A stretch of 64,000 nt of DNA, taken from positions 40,552,254-40,616,253 of the forward strand of contig NC_055997.1 in assembly GCF_018446385.1 (NCBI RefSeq). Direction: 5' to 3'. This document shows, piece by piece, positions 22,220 to 34,013 of this stretch. Source of the DNA: Zingiber officinale (Eukaryota; Streptophyta; Magnoliopsida; Zingiberales; Zingiberaceae). The notes under the pieces are model-generated. The model did not search any database. It saw only the letters and a list, made by a program, of their open reading frames with translations, and was not told the origin of the DNA. The position numbers and the translations under genes were made by a program. Positions within the stretch are counted from its first letter, which is position 1, and every line of letters starts with the position of its first letter.

Positions 22220-24055
22220 TGTTGGGTTTTTCGGACCGCAAAAATCGCCTTTTGCGTTACGGAAACTCCGAAATTCCCATGTCACCGGATCCGTGCGACG
22301 ATTAAAATTTCGTAAAAACTTTCACGTACGAGTTTTCTAAGCCTAGATCTAAAACTAGATCTACAAAGGAGAAGAGCTTTACCCATGATGCGATGCCCTT
22401 CGCTAATCCCGCTCGTCCAAGGTTCGCCGGATCTCGAGAGTATCAAACTAGATACTCCTCTATGTGTATCCACACAAGCAAGAGATGGAGAAACCAAACA
22501 AAAAAAGTGTGCTAGCACCTTTGAATGGTTCAGCCAAGGTGGAGGAGAGGGAGAGAGGAGAGAGCTTGAGGAAGAAGAAGGAGGTTTCAACACAAAATGA
22601 AACTTATCCAATGAAATTAGTGTGGCCGTCCACATTAAGAGGGAGTTTTAACTCCATGGGATACCAAGAGTCATAACTCTTGGTAACTCCCATGAAGTGG
22701 CATCCCACTTAAGCAACCATGATGATGTGGAGCATCACCATTGGCCCATTTAATGCCAACTCACCAATGAGGTGGCAAATGGTCAAGTAAAACTTGACCC
22801 TTCAACTTCCTCTCAAGTCAAGTCAAACTTGACCACTTCTCTCCCTTGGTTGATCTAATCTAACCATTAGTTCAAGTCAATTTTAATTTAATGAATCTCT
22901 ATTCTTTGAATTAAATTAATTAAATGAGTCTAAGTCCAAATTAGACTCACTTAACACATGAACCAAATTGAGTTCAACTCAATTAGCTCAATTTGGATTA
23001 CTCTTAATCCAATTTGGTTCATCACATGAACCTAATTCTTTAGGTTCATCAAATGAACCTAATCTCCATCTAATTTCCTTTTGTGTGTGACCCCATAGGT
23101 TCTTGTAACGTTGGCAATGCTCCTAAACCCATTTAGAAACATAAGTAATGAGCGGTATCTAGCAACACATCATTACTACCCAAGTTACAAGAATGTTGAG
23201 ATCCAACATCACCTTGTGACTATTAATTGTGAATCCTCACAATATATGAAAAGTGTCCTTCTATCCTTGACATCTAGATTGATCAATGTGAGGCATAGAC
23301 CGTGTCATCCTCTAATCAATCTAAATCTTGAACTCCAAGTAGACTCACTCAATCAAATGAGCTCAACATCTCATATTGACTCATTTGAGGATGGCCATAC
23401 ACTTAGTGGTCTCACTCTATCAAGAATATCGATGTCACTCCCGTCATATAGGAGGGATAGATCCCATCTACATCACTCACATCCCTCCGCATAATTTGTT
23501 ACATACCCAATAATCACCTTTATAGTCCACCCAGTTACGAGTGATGTTTGACGAAGCCAAAGTATGCAACTCCTTATGTAGGGAACCATGGTGACTTCTG
23601 GTCCAAGGACTAATAGTTATACTAATAGCCATATGAGAAAGTATATGGCACTCATATAACGATCCATGATACTTTCTCATGGCGGGTCATTCAGTATACA
23701 TTCTCCAATGCATACCCATGTATCAACTTGATATCTCCATATCCATGACTTGTGAGATCAAGTTATCGAGTTGACCTATATGCTAGTCTCGTCGCATTAA
23801 CATTGTCCTTGAATGCTAATACTTGACTAGGAATGATTAAGAGTAGTGTTCCCTATATCATCTCACTATCGATTCAACTAACCGATTAATATAGGTAAGA
23901 ACCTTCTACTCAATGATGCTATTATACTTAGTTATTTGGCACCAATTCAAGTAAGCATAATAACCATAAACAAATGCCTTTATATATATAAGAATATGAT
24001 ACAACGAGTCCATACAACAATCATCAAATGATTGGCTCTAGGGCTCTAACTAATA
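22220..24055 (-). mobile_element. 5' LTR of copia A element
   Basis: 1836 bp, colinear with 10863-12698 with scattered substitutions; the 3' edge reads CTAACTAATA followed by the GAGGC duplication. Confidence 0.92.
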
Positions 24056-24519
24056 GAGGCAACTTCTCCACAAAGAAGTAAGAGACCAAACTAAGCTCCT
24101 TATTTCTATCCTTAATGACACCAATTAGAGTCTTGTTCTTGTGATCTACCGAGGCGCCCTAGTGATAGGGGCTAACCGTAACAAGATTTCATAGGGATCT
24201 TCTCTATATGGTACTTAAGGATAGTTGCTTTAGCTTCCAGCGAATGCATGTTAATGGACAATGAGTAAAGGATAGAATGGGATACGCCAATACCACCACA
24301 ATGAAACCAAACTCCTAAGACACTTCATAAACCAAGTCAATTACTTCTACTTTGCTAGTTCTCATTTCCGCTTCCCAATCTCGTTTCTTTAGACAACTTA
24401 CAACCATCGGTAGTTTAGCTAATCCAAAGTGAGTCATTGCTAGAGTTTATAACCAGTCCTCGTGGCATCGATAATATTTATTACTGACGATGAATCCGTG
24501 CACTTGTGGAATCGTAACA
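24056..24519 (+). mobile_element. Athila-like copy 1 3' LTR, second part
   Basis: Resumes with the duplicated GAGGC and ends GTGCACTTGTGGAATCGTAACA. Copy 2 ends its LTR similarly (GTGCACTTACGGTGACGTAACA) before a primer site. No primer site follows here, consistent with a 3' LTR. Confidence 0.75.
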
Positions 24520-24525
24520 TAGAGT

Positions 24526-26327
24526 TGTTGGGTTTTTCGGGCCGCAAAAATCGCTTTTAGCGTTGCGGAAACCCCGAATCCCATGCCACCAGATCCGTAC
24601 GAAGTTATAAAACTAAATTTTCTACGTGTACGAGTTTCTCTAACCTAGATCTACACTAGATCTACAAAGAAAATAGTTTACCCTTGATGTGATGCCCTTC
24701 GCAAATCCCGCTCGTCCAAGGTTCGCCGGATCTCAAGGTTGTCAAGTGTACAACCCTCTATGTGTATCCACATGAACAAATCGATGGAGAGAACCTCTAA
24801 AGATGTGCTAGCAACCTTAGAGGATCAGCAATGGTGGAGGAGAGGGAGAGAAGAAAGGTAGAGAGGAAGAAGAAGGAGGTTTGAATGAAAAATCAATTCA
24901 CTCTAGTAACCCCCACCAAAGTGGCCGGCCGCTTTATGCTTCTAAACCCCCATGGAATATCAAGAGTCAAGTCTCTTGATCTCCTCCATGAGGTGGCATT
25001 TGGTCAAGTCAAACTTGACCAAATGAAGAAGCCATGATGATGTGGCATTGGTCAAGTTAAAGTCAAGTCAAAACTTGACTCTTTATCTTCCTACTTAAGT
25101 CAAGTCATATCTCTCCCATGGTTGATCAAATCTAACCATTGGTTCAAGTCAATTTTAATTTAATGAATCTCTATTCATTGAATTAAATTGGCTCAATGAG
25201 TCTAAGTCCAAATTAGACTCATTTAACACATGAACCAAATTGAGTCCAACTCAATTAGTTTACTTTGGATTACTCTTAATCCAATTTGGTTCATCACATG
25301 AACTTAATCCTCTTGGTTTATCAAATGAACCTAATCTCCATCTAATTGCCCTTTGTGTGTGACCCTATAAGTTCTTGTAACGTTGGCAATGCTCCTAAAC
25401 CCATTTAGAAGCATAAGTAATTAGCGGTATCTAGCAACACATCATTACTACCCAAGTGACAAGAATGTTGAGATCCAACATCACCTTGTGACTACTAATT
25501 GTGGCTCTTCACAATATGTGACAATTGTCCTTCTATCCTTGACATCTAGATTGATCAATATGAGGCATAGACCGTGTCATCCTCTAGTCAATCTAAATCT
25601 TGAATCCCAAGTAGACACACTCAATCAAATGAGCTCAACATCTCATATTGACTCATTTGGGTATGGCCATGCACTTAGTGGTCTCACTCTATCAAGAATA
25701 ATGATGTCACTCCCGTCATATAGGTGGGATAGATCTCATCTACATCACTCACATCCCTCCACATAATTTGTTACATACCCAGTAATCGTCTTTATAGTCC
25801 ACCCAGTTACGGGTGACGTTTGACGAAGCCAAAGTATGCAACTCCTTATGTAGGGAACCATGGTGACTTCAGGTCCATGGACTAATAGTCATACTAATAG
25901 CCACATGAGAATGTATAGGACACTCATATAACGATCCATGATACTTTCTCATGGCGGGTCATTCAGTATACATTCTCCAATGCATACCCATGTGTCAACT
26001 TGATATCTCCATATCCATGACTTATGAGATCAAGTCATCTAGTTGACATACATGCTAGTCTCGTCGCATTAACATTGTCCCTGAATGTTAATACTTGACT
26101 AGGAAAAATTAATAGTAGTGTTCCCTATATCATCTCAATATTGATTCCACAAATTGATTGATATAGGTAAGAACCTTCTACTCAAGGATGCTATTATACT
26201 TAGTTATTTGGCACTAATACAAGTAAGCATAATAACCATAAACAAATGCCTTTATATACATATGAATATGATACAATAAGTCCATACAATAATCATCAAA
26301 TGATTGGCTCTAGGGATCTAACTAACA
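24526..26327 (-). mobile_element. Solo LTR of copia family A
   Basis: About 1.80 kb, TGTTGGG to CTAACTAACA, colinear with the two family A LTRs but more diverged. No internal sequence. Flanks AGAGT and GAGCC do not form a clean target duplication, so the sides may derive from different insertions or later rearrangement. Confidence 0.85.
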
Positions 26328-26362
26328 GAGCCATGTCAGGGGGCATGCGAGGGTTAAGTCAT

Positions 26363-26650
26363 GGTCATGTGGACCACACGGCCATATCACATTCCCAGAG
26401 AAGAAGAAGCCTTTAGCCGTGTGGACCACACGACCATGTCATATTTCTAGAGAAGAAGCAGATTAGGTCATGTCAATCCACATGGGCTGTGTGGAAGTTC
26501 TAGAGAATGAGAATACTTTAGTAGTGTAGACCACACGTCCGTGGCACATTTCCATAGAAGAAGAAGACTTTGGCCATGTGGACCATATGGTCGTGCCACC
26601 GAACCAGAGCCAAAGCAGCACATGGCCATGTGGATCACACGGTCGTGTCA
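26363..26650 (+). repeat. About 52-bp palindrome array in Athila-like LTR (copy 2)
   Basis: Units begin near 26363, 26415, 26466, 26520, 26572 and 26624. Most contain GTGTGGACCACAC or a near relative, a different palindrome core from copy 1 but with the same outer arms (GGCCATG, CGGTCGTG) and nearly the same spacing. Confidence 0.8.
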
Positions 26651-26678
26651 TGACCCATGCAAGGGTCATGCCAAGTGC

Positions 26679-26687
26679 TATAAAAGG
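26679..26687 (+). promoter_or_regulatory. TATA box of Athila-like LTR (copy 2)
   Basis: TATAAAAGG just downstream of the palindrome array, equivalent to 10350-10358. Good match to a plant TATA box. Confidence 0.6.
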
Positions 26688-26839
26688 GGAGTTTTCCCCC
26701 TTCTCACCAATCTTTGGCTTGGGGCTCGCCCCCATTCCTTGGAGAAGGGTTCTCCCTCTTAGGGGAACCCTAGTTCTTCCATCTTCACCGATCTGTCCAC
26801 CTCCAAAGCAAGGATTGCATCCAAGAAGACTGGTTCATA

Positions 26840-29725
26840 CCAGTAGCTACACCGGTACCACTAGTACCTGTACCACCAGTAGGCCCAGCTTCAGTGGTTC
26901 GTCAGGAGGCATATCTGATTCAGTGGCAAAGATTGAAACCGGAAGCGTTCTCTGGCAACTGTGAACCATGGGATGCCCAAGCCTGGTTCAAGACGGTGGA
27001 AAGCATCGTGGAACTATTGGATTGACCTGAGCACGAGAAGGTCAAGTGCGTATCGTTCTGCCTTACGGGCGATGCCAGAATGTGATGGGACTGAGTCAAA
27101 GCAAAAAGACAAATAAATCAAATGAGATGGACAGACTTCGAGACGGAATTTTTTGAAGAATTCTTCCATATGAGGGTGACAAACAAGCACTATGACGAGT
27201 TCACCGAGTTCCGGCAAGGCGATCTGTCGGTTAATGAAGCTGTTAAGAAATTCAACCGTTTAGCACGCTTATGCCCAGAATTGGTTAGCACTGAAAGAGA
27301 AAGGGTCAGACTTATGCTGAAGATGCTCAGACCGGAGATAGCTCTGAATGTGGCCTGCGGAGTTAATATACCGCAGACTGCTGAAGAACTAATCAGCAGT
27401 GCTCTGATCACCGAATACTATTTAAAGGCACTACATAAAGGCAAGAGTCAAGCCCAAATAGGAGGGCAGAAACCTCAGAATACCAGAACTGGCTGGAAAG
27501 GAAACCACAATGGTAAAAGAAAGCAGTGGAAAGACTCTAAGGATGGTCCAGCAAATAAACAACTTATGTTCCCGCAATGTACCACATGTGGAAAGAAACA
27601 TCCGGGAAAGTGCCGTGTGGGCACGAATAAATGCTACAACTGTGGATTGGAAGGATATATGGCCAGAAACTGTCCTACCCAAGTTCAAACACCGTAGTAT
27701 GTCCAGAACAGAGCTGCTTCCCCACAGCTACACCTGATGCAAGCTGCACTAGAAGGCCCTCAGATAAGCCAAGGGAGATTGGAAGCTCCGCCAGTGACGA
27801 CGAATGCCAGAATCTTCTCTATCACCAAGGAAGATGCGGCGAATGCTTCTACGGTTGTCACAGGTCAGATATTTATTTTCAGTCAGCATGCTACTGTACT
27901 ATTTGGCACTGGGGCAACACACTCGTTTGTCTCTACACCTTTCACAAGAAAGATAGACATGCCACCTCAAGTCTTAGATTGTAAGTTCTTAACGACTTTA
28001 CCTTCGGGAGAGGTGATGCCATCCACCCATATGCTATGAGTCACACCCATCAGAATCGCAGACAGAGAACTCTACTGTGATCTGATAGTGCTTGACATGC
28101 AGGATTATGATATTATATTGGGCATGGACTTCCTGAGCAAGTACGGTGCTTCAATAGAATGCCGTAAAAGAAAAGTAATTTTCTGGCCTGAAGCAGAACC
28201 AATGTTTGAATTTATTGGGAGGCCAAGGGAAAGTATGTGCTATGGGATCGAAAATATATCCGGACGGCTCTCTACCCTAACTATAGCACTAACACTGTTC
28301 GATGATATATTAGAGAAGCAAACCCGTGACCCAAGCATCCAAAGGATCAAGCAAGAAGTCTTAGGGGAAAAGAATGATGGGTTCCGTATTACTGATAGTG
28401 GAATATTATACCTTAAGGATCGCTTATGTGTTCCTGACGACCCAGAGTTACGGAAAAAGATACTAGAAGAAGCCCATGCAACACCCTATGCAATGCATCC
28501 TGGATCCACCAAGATGTACCAGGACCTGAAAAAGAAATTCTGGTGGCTTGGTATGAAAAGAGACGTGGCTCAGTATGTCAGTACCTGTCTGACCTGCCAG
28601 AGAGTTAAAGCAGAACACCAGAGACCTGGAGGTGTACTGCAACCAATTCAAATTCCAGAGTGGAAATGGGAGGATATTTCTATGGACTTCATCACAAGCC
28701 TACCAAAAACAACAAATGGCTACGACGCCATATGGGTAATCGTGGATAGATTGACGAAATCTTCCCACTTTCTGGCAATCAAGATGACATATTCGATTGA
28801 ACAACTGGCTCAATTATATGTCAAGGAGATTATTAGACTACATGGGATTCCTAAGACCATCATTTCTGACAGAGATGGTCGTTTTGTTTCACATTTCTGG
28901 GAATGTGTTCAAAAGGCCCTTGGTACGAAGTTGTTATTCAGTACTGCCTTCCACCCGCAGACGGATGGACAAACAGAAAGGGTGAATCAAGTATTGGAAG
29001 ATATGTTACGAGCTTGTGCCCTGGACTTCAAAGGGAGCCGGTGCCGATATCTATGCTTGGCGGAATTTGCCTACAATAATAGCTATCAAGCTACCATTGG
29101 CATGGCGCCATACGAAGCTTTGTACGGGAGGAAATGTAGATCCCCTATATGCTGGTACAAAGGTGGTGAGAAGAAGGAGATGGGATTCCGAACAGATTTT
29201 ATCGACAACACCACTCGTGCAATACATAACATCCGCCAAAGAATAGAGACTGCTCAAAGTCAGCAAAAGTTCTATGAAGATAAACGGCGTAGGCCATTGG
29301 AATTCAGTGTTGGAGATTCAGTGTTCCTCAAAATAGCTCCTATGAAAGGAGTGATGAGGTTCAGAAAGAAGGGAAAACTGAGTTTGCGCTATGTAGGACC
29401 ATATCAGATTCTAAAGAGAGTCGGCAAGGTGGCTTACGAACTAGAACTACCACCAGAGATGTCGGCTATCCACAATGTGTTCCATGTCTCGATGCTCAAG
29501 AAGCGCATTTCTAGTACAGACCAAGTGATCGAGCCACAGACAGTGCAAGTTCAAGAGGACTTGAGTTACGAAAGCCGACCCGTTCAAATATTGGATCGGG
29601 ATGTCAAAAGATTAAGGAACAAAGAGGTGGCCCTAGTAAAAGTCTTGTGGCAAAATCAACGATTCGAAGAGGCAACTTGGGAACGTGAAGATGATATGAA
29701 ACAAAAATACCCTGAACTATTCTAA
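26840..29725 (+). pseudogene. Tekay-like gag-protease-integrase with RT/RNase H deleted
   Basis: One reading frame from about 26840 to TAA 29723-29725. Gag: EAYLIQWQRLKPEAFSG and FFEEFFHMRVTNKHYDEFTEFRQG. Knuckle: CYNCGLEGYMARNC. Protease: FGTGATHSFVSTPF (FGTG where DTG is usual). Integrase: HPGSTKMYQDLKKKFWWLGMKRDVAQYVSTCLTCQ zinc finger, then DFITSLP, SDRDGRF and HPQTDGQTERVN supplying D, D and E. The C-terminal chromodomain-like segment is LRNKEVALVKVLWQ...EEATWERED. Stops are TGA 27023, TGA 27083, TGA 27092, TAG 27695 and TGA 28037 (first bases), all explicable as C-to-T or G-to-A changes. At about 28225-28255 the protease tail joins pre-integrase sequence directly; the frame is kept, leaving a long open stretch to the end. 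Confidence 0.9.
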
Positions 29726-29759
29726 GTTCGAGGACAAACTTTTATGAGGTATGGGAGAC

Positions 29760-32700
29760 TGTAACACCCATAGGGTCCCTAGTAATTTCATATATTTTTA
29801 CCATGTTTAAAAATAGGCCTTATGTGAAGATTTACAAAAATAAAATGGAATAGAACCAAAAAGAGGTGACCAAGGCTTGAACCTTGGACCTCTTACTAGA
29901 TACATGTATGTGATAACAAATAGACCAACAGGAGATATTGTTAGAAAGAGAAGGGACAATATAGTTAAGAGTAAGAAAAGGTTTCTCTTATTTAGAAGGA
30001 GAAGTTGGAGTTGCCTTCTTCCTCTCAAATGAAAAGATGATCCTTGCTTTCTCTTTTCATTAAGGGATGAGTTAAAGAAAAGAGAAGGAAAAACTCATTT
30101 TCCCTTCTTCTTTTCATTTGGAATAAAAGGAGAAAATGAATGAAAATCTTCATTTTGCTCTCTTCCTCCTCCCTCCTCCTTTCCACCGAAACCATTCTTT
30201 CCTCCTCACCATTGCCGAACCAAGCAAGAAGGCTTGCTCTCTAGGAAAGCTTCACAAGCAAGGTCACTCCTCTTAGGAAATCAAGCGAAAGGATGTGAGT
30301 ATCCCCTCACTGCAGTACAAGTAGTTATCGATTTCTTCGTATGTAAACATTTTGAAACATTAGAGATTTCCTTGCAAGTTTCGGCCAGGATAAATTAGTG
30401 GTCACTTAGTACTAACAAGTTTACAAGTTATGCTTTATGTTGTATAAAAAAAAAGAAGAAAAAGAATCTAGAACCTCACCTTGAAGTTTCGGCCAAGACA
30501 AAAAGAGAAGGTTTAGAGCAAAGTTTCTTTTGGTATCATGCTTGCCTATGCTCCTTGATGATGTAGGATCTCTCATATGTTGTTAGTTTAAGTTTTAAAG
30601 CTTATTATCATATTGAAAGATTAGGAACCCTAACCTAATGTTTCGGCCAAGATGAATTATAGGGCTTAGGGCAAAGTTCTTGAAAAGAAAACATATTTGT
30701 TATGCTCCTTCATGATGTATGCTTCTCTCATATGTTGATAGTTTAGATTTTCATGCTCCATGTTGGAAAAAAAATAAAAAAACCCTAGTTCTAGGTTTCG
30801 GCCAAGAATAGAAATGAGGGTTAGAGCAAAGTTTTCAAATGACAATATGCTTGTTCATGCTCCCTTTTAAGGTATGATCTCTCATAGGTGGTGGGATTAA
30901 GTTTCATGCATCATGTTATGGAGAAAGTTAAGAACCTTAACATGAAGTTTCGGTCAAGATTAGATCTAAAGTTTAGAGTCAAGTTTAGAAATGATAACAT
31001 GCTTGTTATGCTTCTAAATGATGAATGATCTCTTACATGTTTATAGCTTAGGTTTTTCCTACTCCATGTTGTATGAAAATATAGAAATCCTATTTGCAAG
31101 TTTCGGCCAAGGTTGAAAATAATGTTTAGAGTCAAGTTTAGAAATGATAACATGCTTGGCTATGCTTCTCTATGATGAATGATCTCTTACATGGTTATAG
31201 CCTAGATTTTCTCATATTCCATGTTGAATAGAAATATGAAAACTCCATCTTCAAGTTTCGGCCATGATGAGATATGAGGCTTAGGTTAAAATTTAAAAAA
31301 AAAACTAATCATGTTTGTTATGCTTATTCATAATGTATGAGATCTTGTATGTTGTTAGGCTAAGTCTTTATGCTATGTGTGGTATTAGAAGGTTCAAAAC
31401 CACTACTCTATGTTTCGGCCAAGATGGAATGTTAGGCCTAGAGTAGAGCTTTGGAACCCAATCATGCTTGGTTATGTTATATGATCCCTTGTATGTGGTT
31501 AGCTAAGCTTTCATGTTACATGATTTACCAACAAACATTAGGACCTTACTTTGGGTTTAGGTCAAGAATGTAAGCTTAGAACAAGGACTTGAAATCAAAC
31601 CATGCTTGTGATGCTTTATCATGATATATGATCTTGTATATATGGTTAGCTCTCTTACCATAGGGTTCGGCCATGATTGAATGCATAGGTTTAGGGAAAA
31701 GTTTTGAACTTAACTATGCATGCTTATGTTTTCCATGATGTATGATTCTTGATGTATGCTATGTTCATGATATGATATGTTATGCTTCAAGATATGATAT
31801 GCTACGATTCATGATGTGATATATGTTATGCTTCATGATATGATATGCTATGCTTCATGATATGATACATGTGATGGTTCATGATAAGATATGCTATGCT
31901 TCAATATATGATATGCTATGCTTCATGATATGATACATGCCATGCTTAATGATATGATAATAACATGTTATGCTCTATGTTATGATAAGAACATGTTATG
32001 CCTCATGATATATGTTTATGAAAGGCTTATGTAAGAAAAAAAGCCTAAGAGATGCTTCCTTTGAGATGGGATCAAGAGCACTCTTCATGATAAGACAAGA
32101 AACATGATATGTATAATATGACAAGATCATGACATGTATGATGATATGATAAGAAACATGATATGTATATATGCTATTTTACTTTGTATGGTTTGTACCA
32201 AGGGTGGGCTCCATAAGCGCCCCTAGGCCGACGGACTATGAATGGGTCTAATAAAGGGATGGGCTCCTCAGTACGCCCCTAGGTCGACGGTCGTAGTACG
32301 GACCTAGTTCCCTAGTAGGTTCGGGGCTAGCTGCCCTGTCCTAGGGATTGCGCGCATTCATGTTATGTGGTACATAGCCGGGCCCCTCATGTTAAGCTTA
32401 TTTTCAAGTATGTATATGATATGTTTAAAAAGAAAAAAAGAAAAAAAGACATGTTGCATTTGTTCATTTCATTATGCATGATTTCAAAGGAACATCTTGC
32501 ATCTACATGTTCATGCCATGTGTCTTCCTTTACACATATTACAGATGCTCTTGAGAATATGGTTATGATATGTTATATGGTTATGTTATGTTCTTCCATG
32601 CCATGGTATGTTTAGGTTTTCATGATATGTTATATGTTTATGTTATGTTCTCCCATGCCATGATATGTTTTAGGTGTATGTTCTCGCATGCAATGATATG

Positions 32701-33233
32701 TTTTGGGTTATTTCCTCACATGCTATAACATGTTTTATGTGTATGTATGATTAATGGTTTTATGAGTAGGGAAGGAACTCACTAAGCCTATGGGCTTATA
32801 GATTATTTTCCTTGTACTGCAGAAAAAGGAAAGGAATGGATGAACTGATGGGAGCAGCAGGAAGGGCAAGATTGTGTGTGGAAGTGGCATGGTGGATAGA
32901 TCTAATTCTATTTCTAAAGAAATTATATTTGCTTAAGTTGTGCATGTGAACTCAGTTTGGATTTTTATACTTGTGATGATAACTAGAACTAGTATGTTAT
33001 GCACTTATGACATTTTATTCATGTTAGTATATTCATGACATTACGAATTGTGTTCAAGTAGCAGTTATGAATCATGTATATTGTTCACATGCCATATTAA
33101 GAGCTAGATGCGTAAGGTGAAAATATGTCTTCCGCTGCCATGAGACATTATGCATATATATATATGTCAAGTAGCCTAAGTAACCCCGTCCCTTTTTGGG
33201 TAGTCTTAGTATCCATGAGGGGCGGGCGTTATA
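29760..33233 (+). mobile_element. 3' LTR of Tekay-like element
   Basis: Starts TGTAACACCC after the tract AGGTATGGGAGAC and ends GGGCGTTATA. Contains the TTTCGGCC array, GATATG/CTTCATG low-complexity repeats (about 31740-32000 and 32560-32760) and a GC-rich block (about 32200-32390) shared with the other Tekay-like LTRs. The last CA has become TA. Confidence 0.88.
30379..31672 (+). repeat. TTTCGGCC-marked array, about 154 bp period
   Basis: Marker positions: 30379, 30487, 30641, 30796, 30948, 31101, 31256, 31413, 31556 and 31665. Six successive steps are 152-157 bp. Each unit also carries ATGCTTGTTATGCT-like and ATGATCTCT-like segments. Non-coding and degenerate, within the LTR. Confidence 0.82.
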
Positions 33234-33745
33234 GGACACTAGTGGCAGGCATATCCCACTAACGGACGTCTAGGGTATCATCTTGAAAGGAGAAGTAATT
33301 CTCTACAAGGAAGTAGGTAGTCATTGTCAATTGTAATCCTCATCTCTATGTTTATTAAGTAGTGCATGTGTTCCTATGTTGTATGACCGAGGGACTCTAG
33401 TGACAGGAAGATGCCGCTAACAGACTTCATAGGAATCATTTCTATTTAATTACAGGGGATGTTGATCTAACTACCCTACTAGTAACTTTCTACATGTGCA
33501 TAAGAATGGAGGTAAGGAGATGAATAACGCATAGGGTTATTAATTAGCATCATAGTGAAACCGAAATCCTAGTATCTATCCATCCCCAAATCTCACTCTC
33601 CCTCTTTTTCTACTCTTTACATTTTCTCTTTCCTTCACTCTTAGCTCGTCGTGCAAAGTTAACTAGTGCTTAATCAACAGTCTCTGTCGGTTCGATATCT
33701 TTTGTATTACTGACGATGTAACCGTGCACTTACGGTGACGTAACA
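33234..33745 (+). mobile_element. Athila-like copy 2 5' LTR, right fragment
   Basis: Matches copy 1 around 10800-10862 and 24061-24519 (CTAGTG...GACGTCTAGGGTA, GAAAGGAGAAG, GACGATG) and ends GACGTAACA, followed by a primer-site-like sequence. Confidence 0.72.
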
Positions 33746-33751
33746 AGTCTT

Positions 33752-33772
33752 TGGCACAGTTATCAGGGACTG
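33752..33772 (+). other. Primer-binding site, Asp-tRNA-like, decayed
   Basis: TGGCACAGTTATCAGGGACTG, a few bases after the LTR end. It resembles the TGGCGCCGTTGCCGGGGA site known for Athila elements, with several changes. A second decayed form is at 38371-38392. Confidence 0.65.
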
Positions 33773-34013
33773 TTTTCAATTAACATTAGTTGATTAGCAT
33801 ATGAGTTATTCTATACTTTTTAATAGGTTTTTCATTTATTTATTTATTTTTATTTCTGCATTTACTTTTCTTGTTATTATCTTTTAGTTCAGTTTATTTT
33901 TGTCCTTCCCTTAATTTCTACACTTTTCTTTCCTACAATTTAAATTCTACATTATCTTTCTTGCCTTTAATTCTTCATTTTTTATTTTTTTCTCATAAAT
34001 GTTTTTAGATACC

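Larger units (their letters stand above)
10863..24055 (-). mobile_element. Complete copia family A element (BARE/Angela-like)
   Basis: Two LTRs of 1836 bp each (10863-12698 and 22220-24055) bound the element, with GAGGC duplications at 10858-10862 and 24056-24060. On the minus strand: 5' LTR, Met-tRNA-like primer site (22206-22218), 1.5-kb leader, gag-protease (20712 down to 19652), solo-LTR insertion (15581-19651), integrase-RT-RNase H (15580 down to 12713), polypurine tract and 3' LTR. The terminal dinucleotide at 24054-24055 is TA where the other copies have CA. Several stops and frameshifts make it inactive. Confidence 0.93.
4947..24519 (+). mobile_element. Athila-like retrotransposon copy 1 (5'-truncated, nested host)
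   Basis: Order: gag tail, protease, CTTGGG hairpin, palindrome array, ATHILA-type ORF1, non-coding tail with polypurine tract, and 3' LTR (9820-10862 continued at 24061-24519). The 5' LTR and most of gag are missing at the junction with the minus-strand copia B LTR. No reverse transcriptase, RNase H or integrase lies between protease and ORF1. The 3' LTR is split by the complete copia A element at 10863-24055, flanked by GAGGC on both sides. Confidence 0.85.
26328..26838 (+). mobile_element. Athila-like copy 2 5' LTR, left fragment
   Basis: Contains the palindrome array, TATAAAAGG and a leader with GGGGAGTTTTCCCCC, equivalent to about 10030-10525 of copy 1. The TGATGTGC start is missing. It is cut by the truncated Tekay element; the LTR resumes at about 33234, with roughly 275 bp of LTR lost relative to copy 1. 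Confidence 0.7.
26839..33233 (+). mobile_element. Tekay/Del-like gypsy element, 5'-truncated
   Basis: Partial gag, protease, integrase with chromodomain, and a 3474-bp 3' LTR. The 5' LTR, primer site and gag N-terminus are absent; the left edge abuts an Athila-like LTR without a target duplication. The RT and RNase H are also missing through an internal deletion. Confidence 0.87.
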
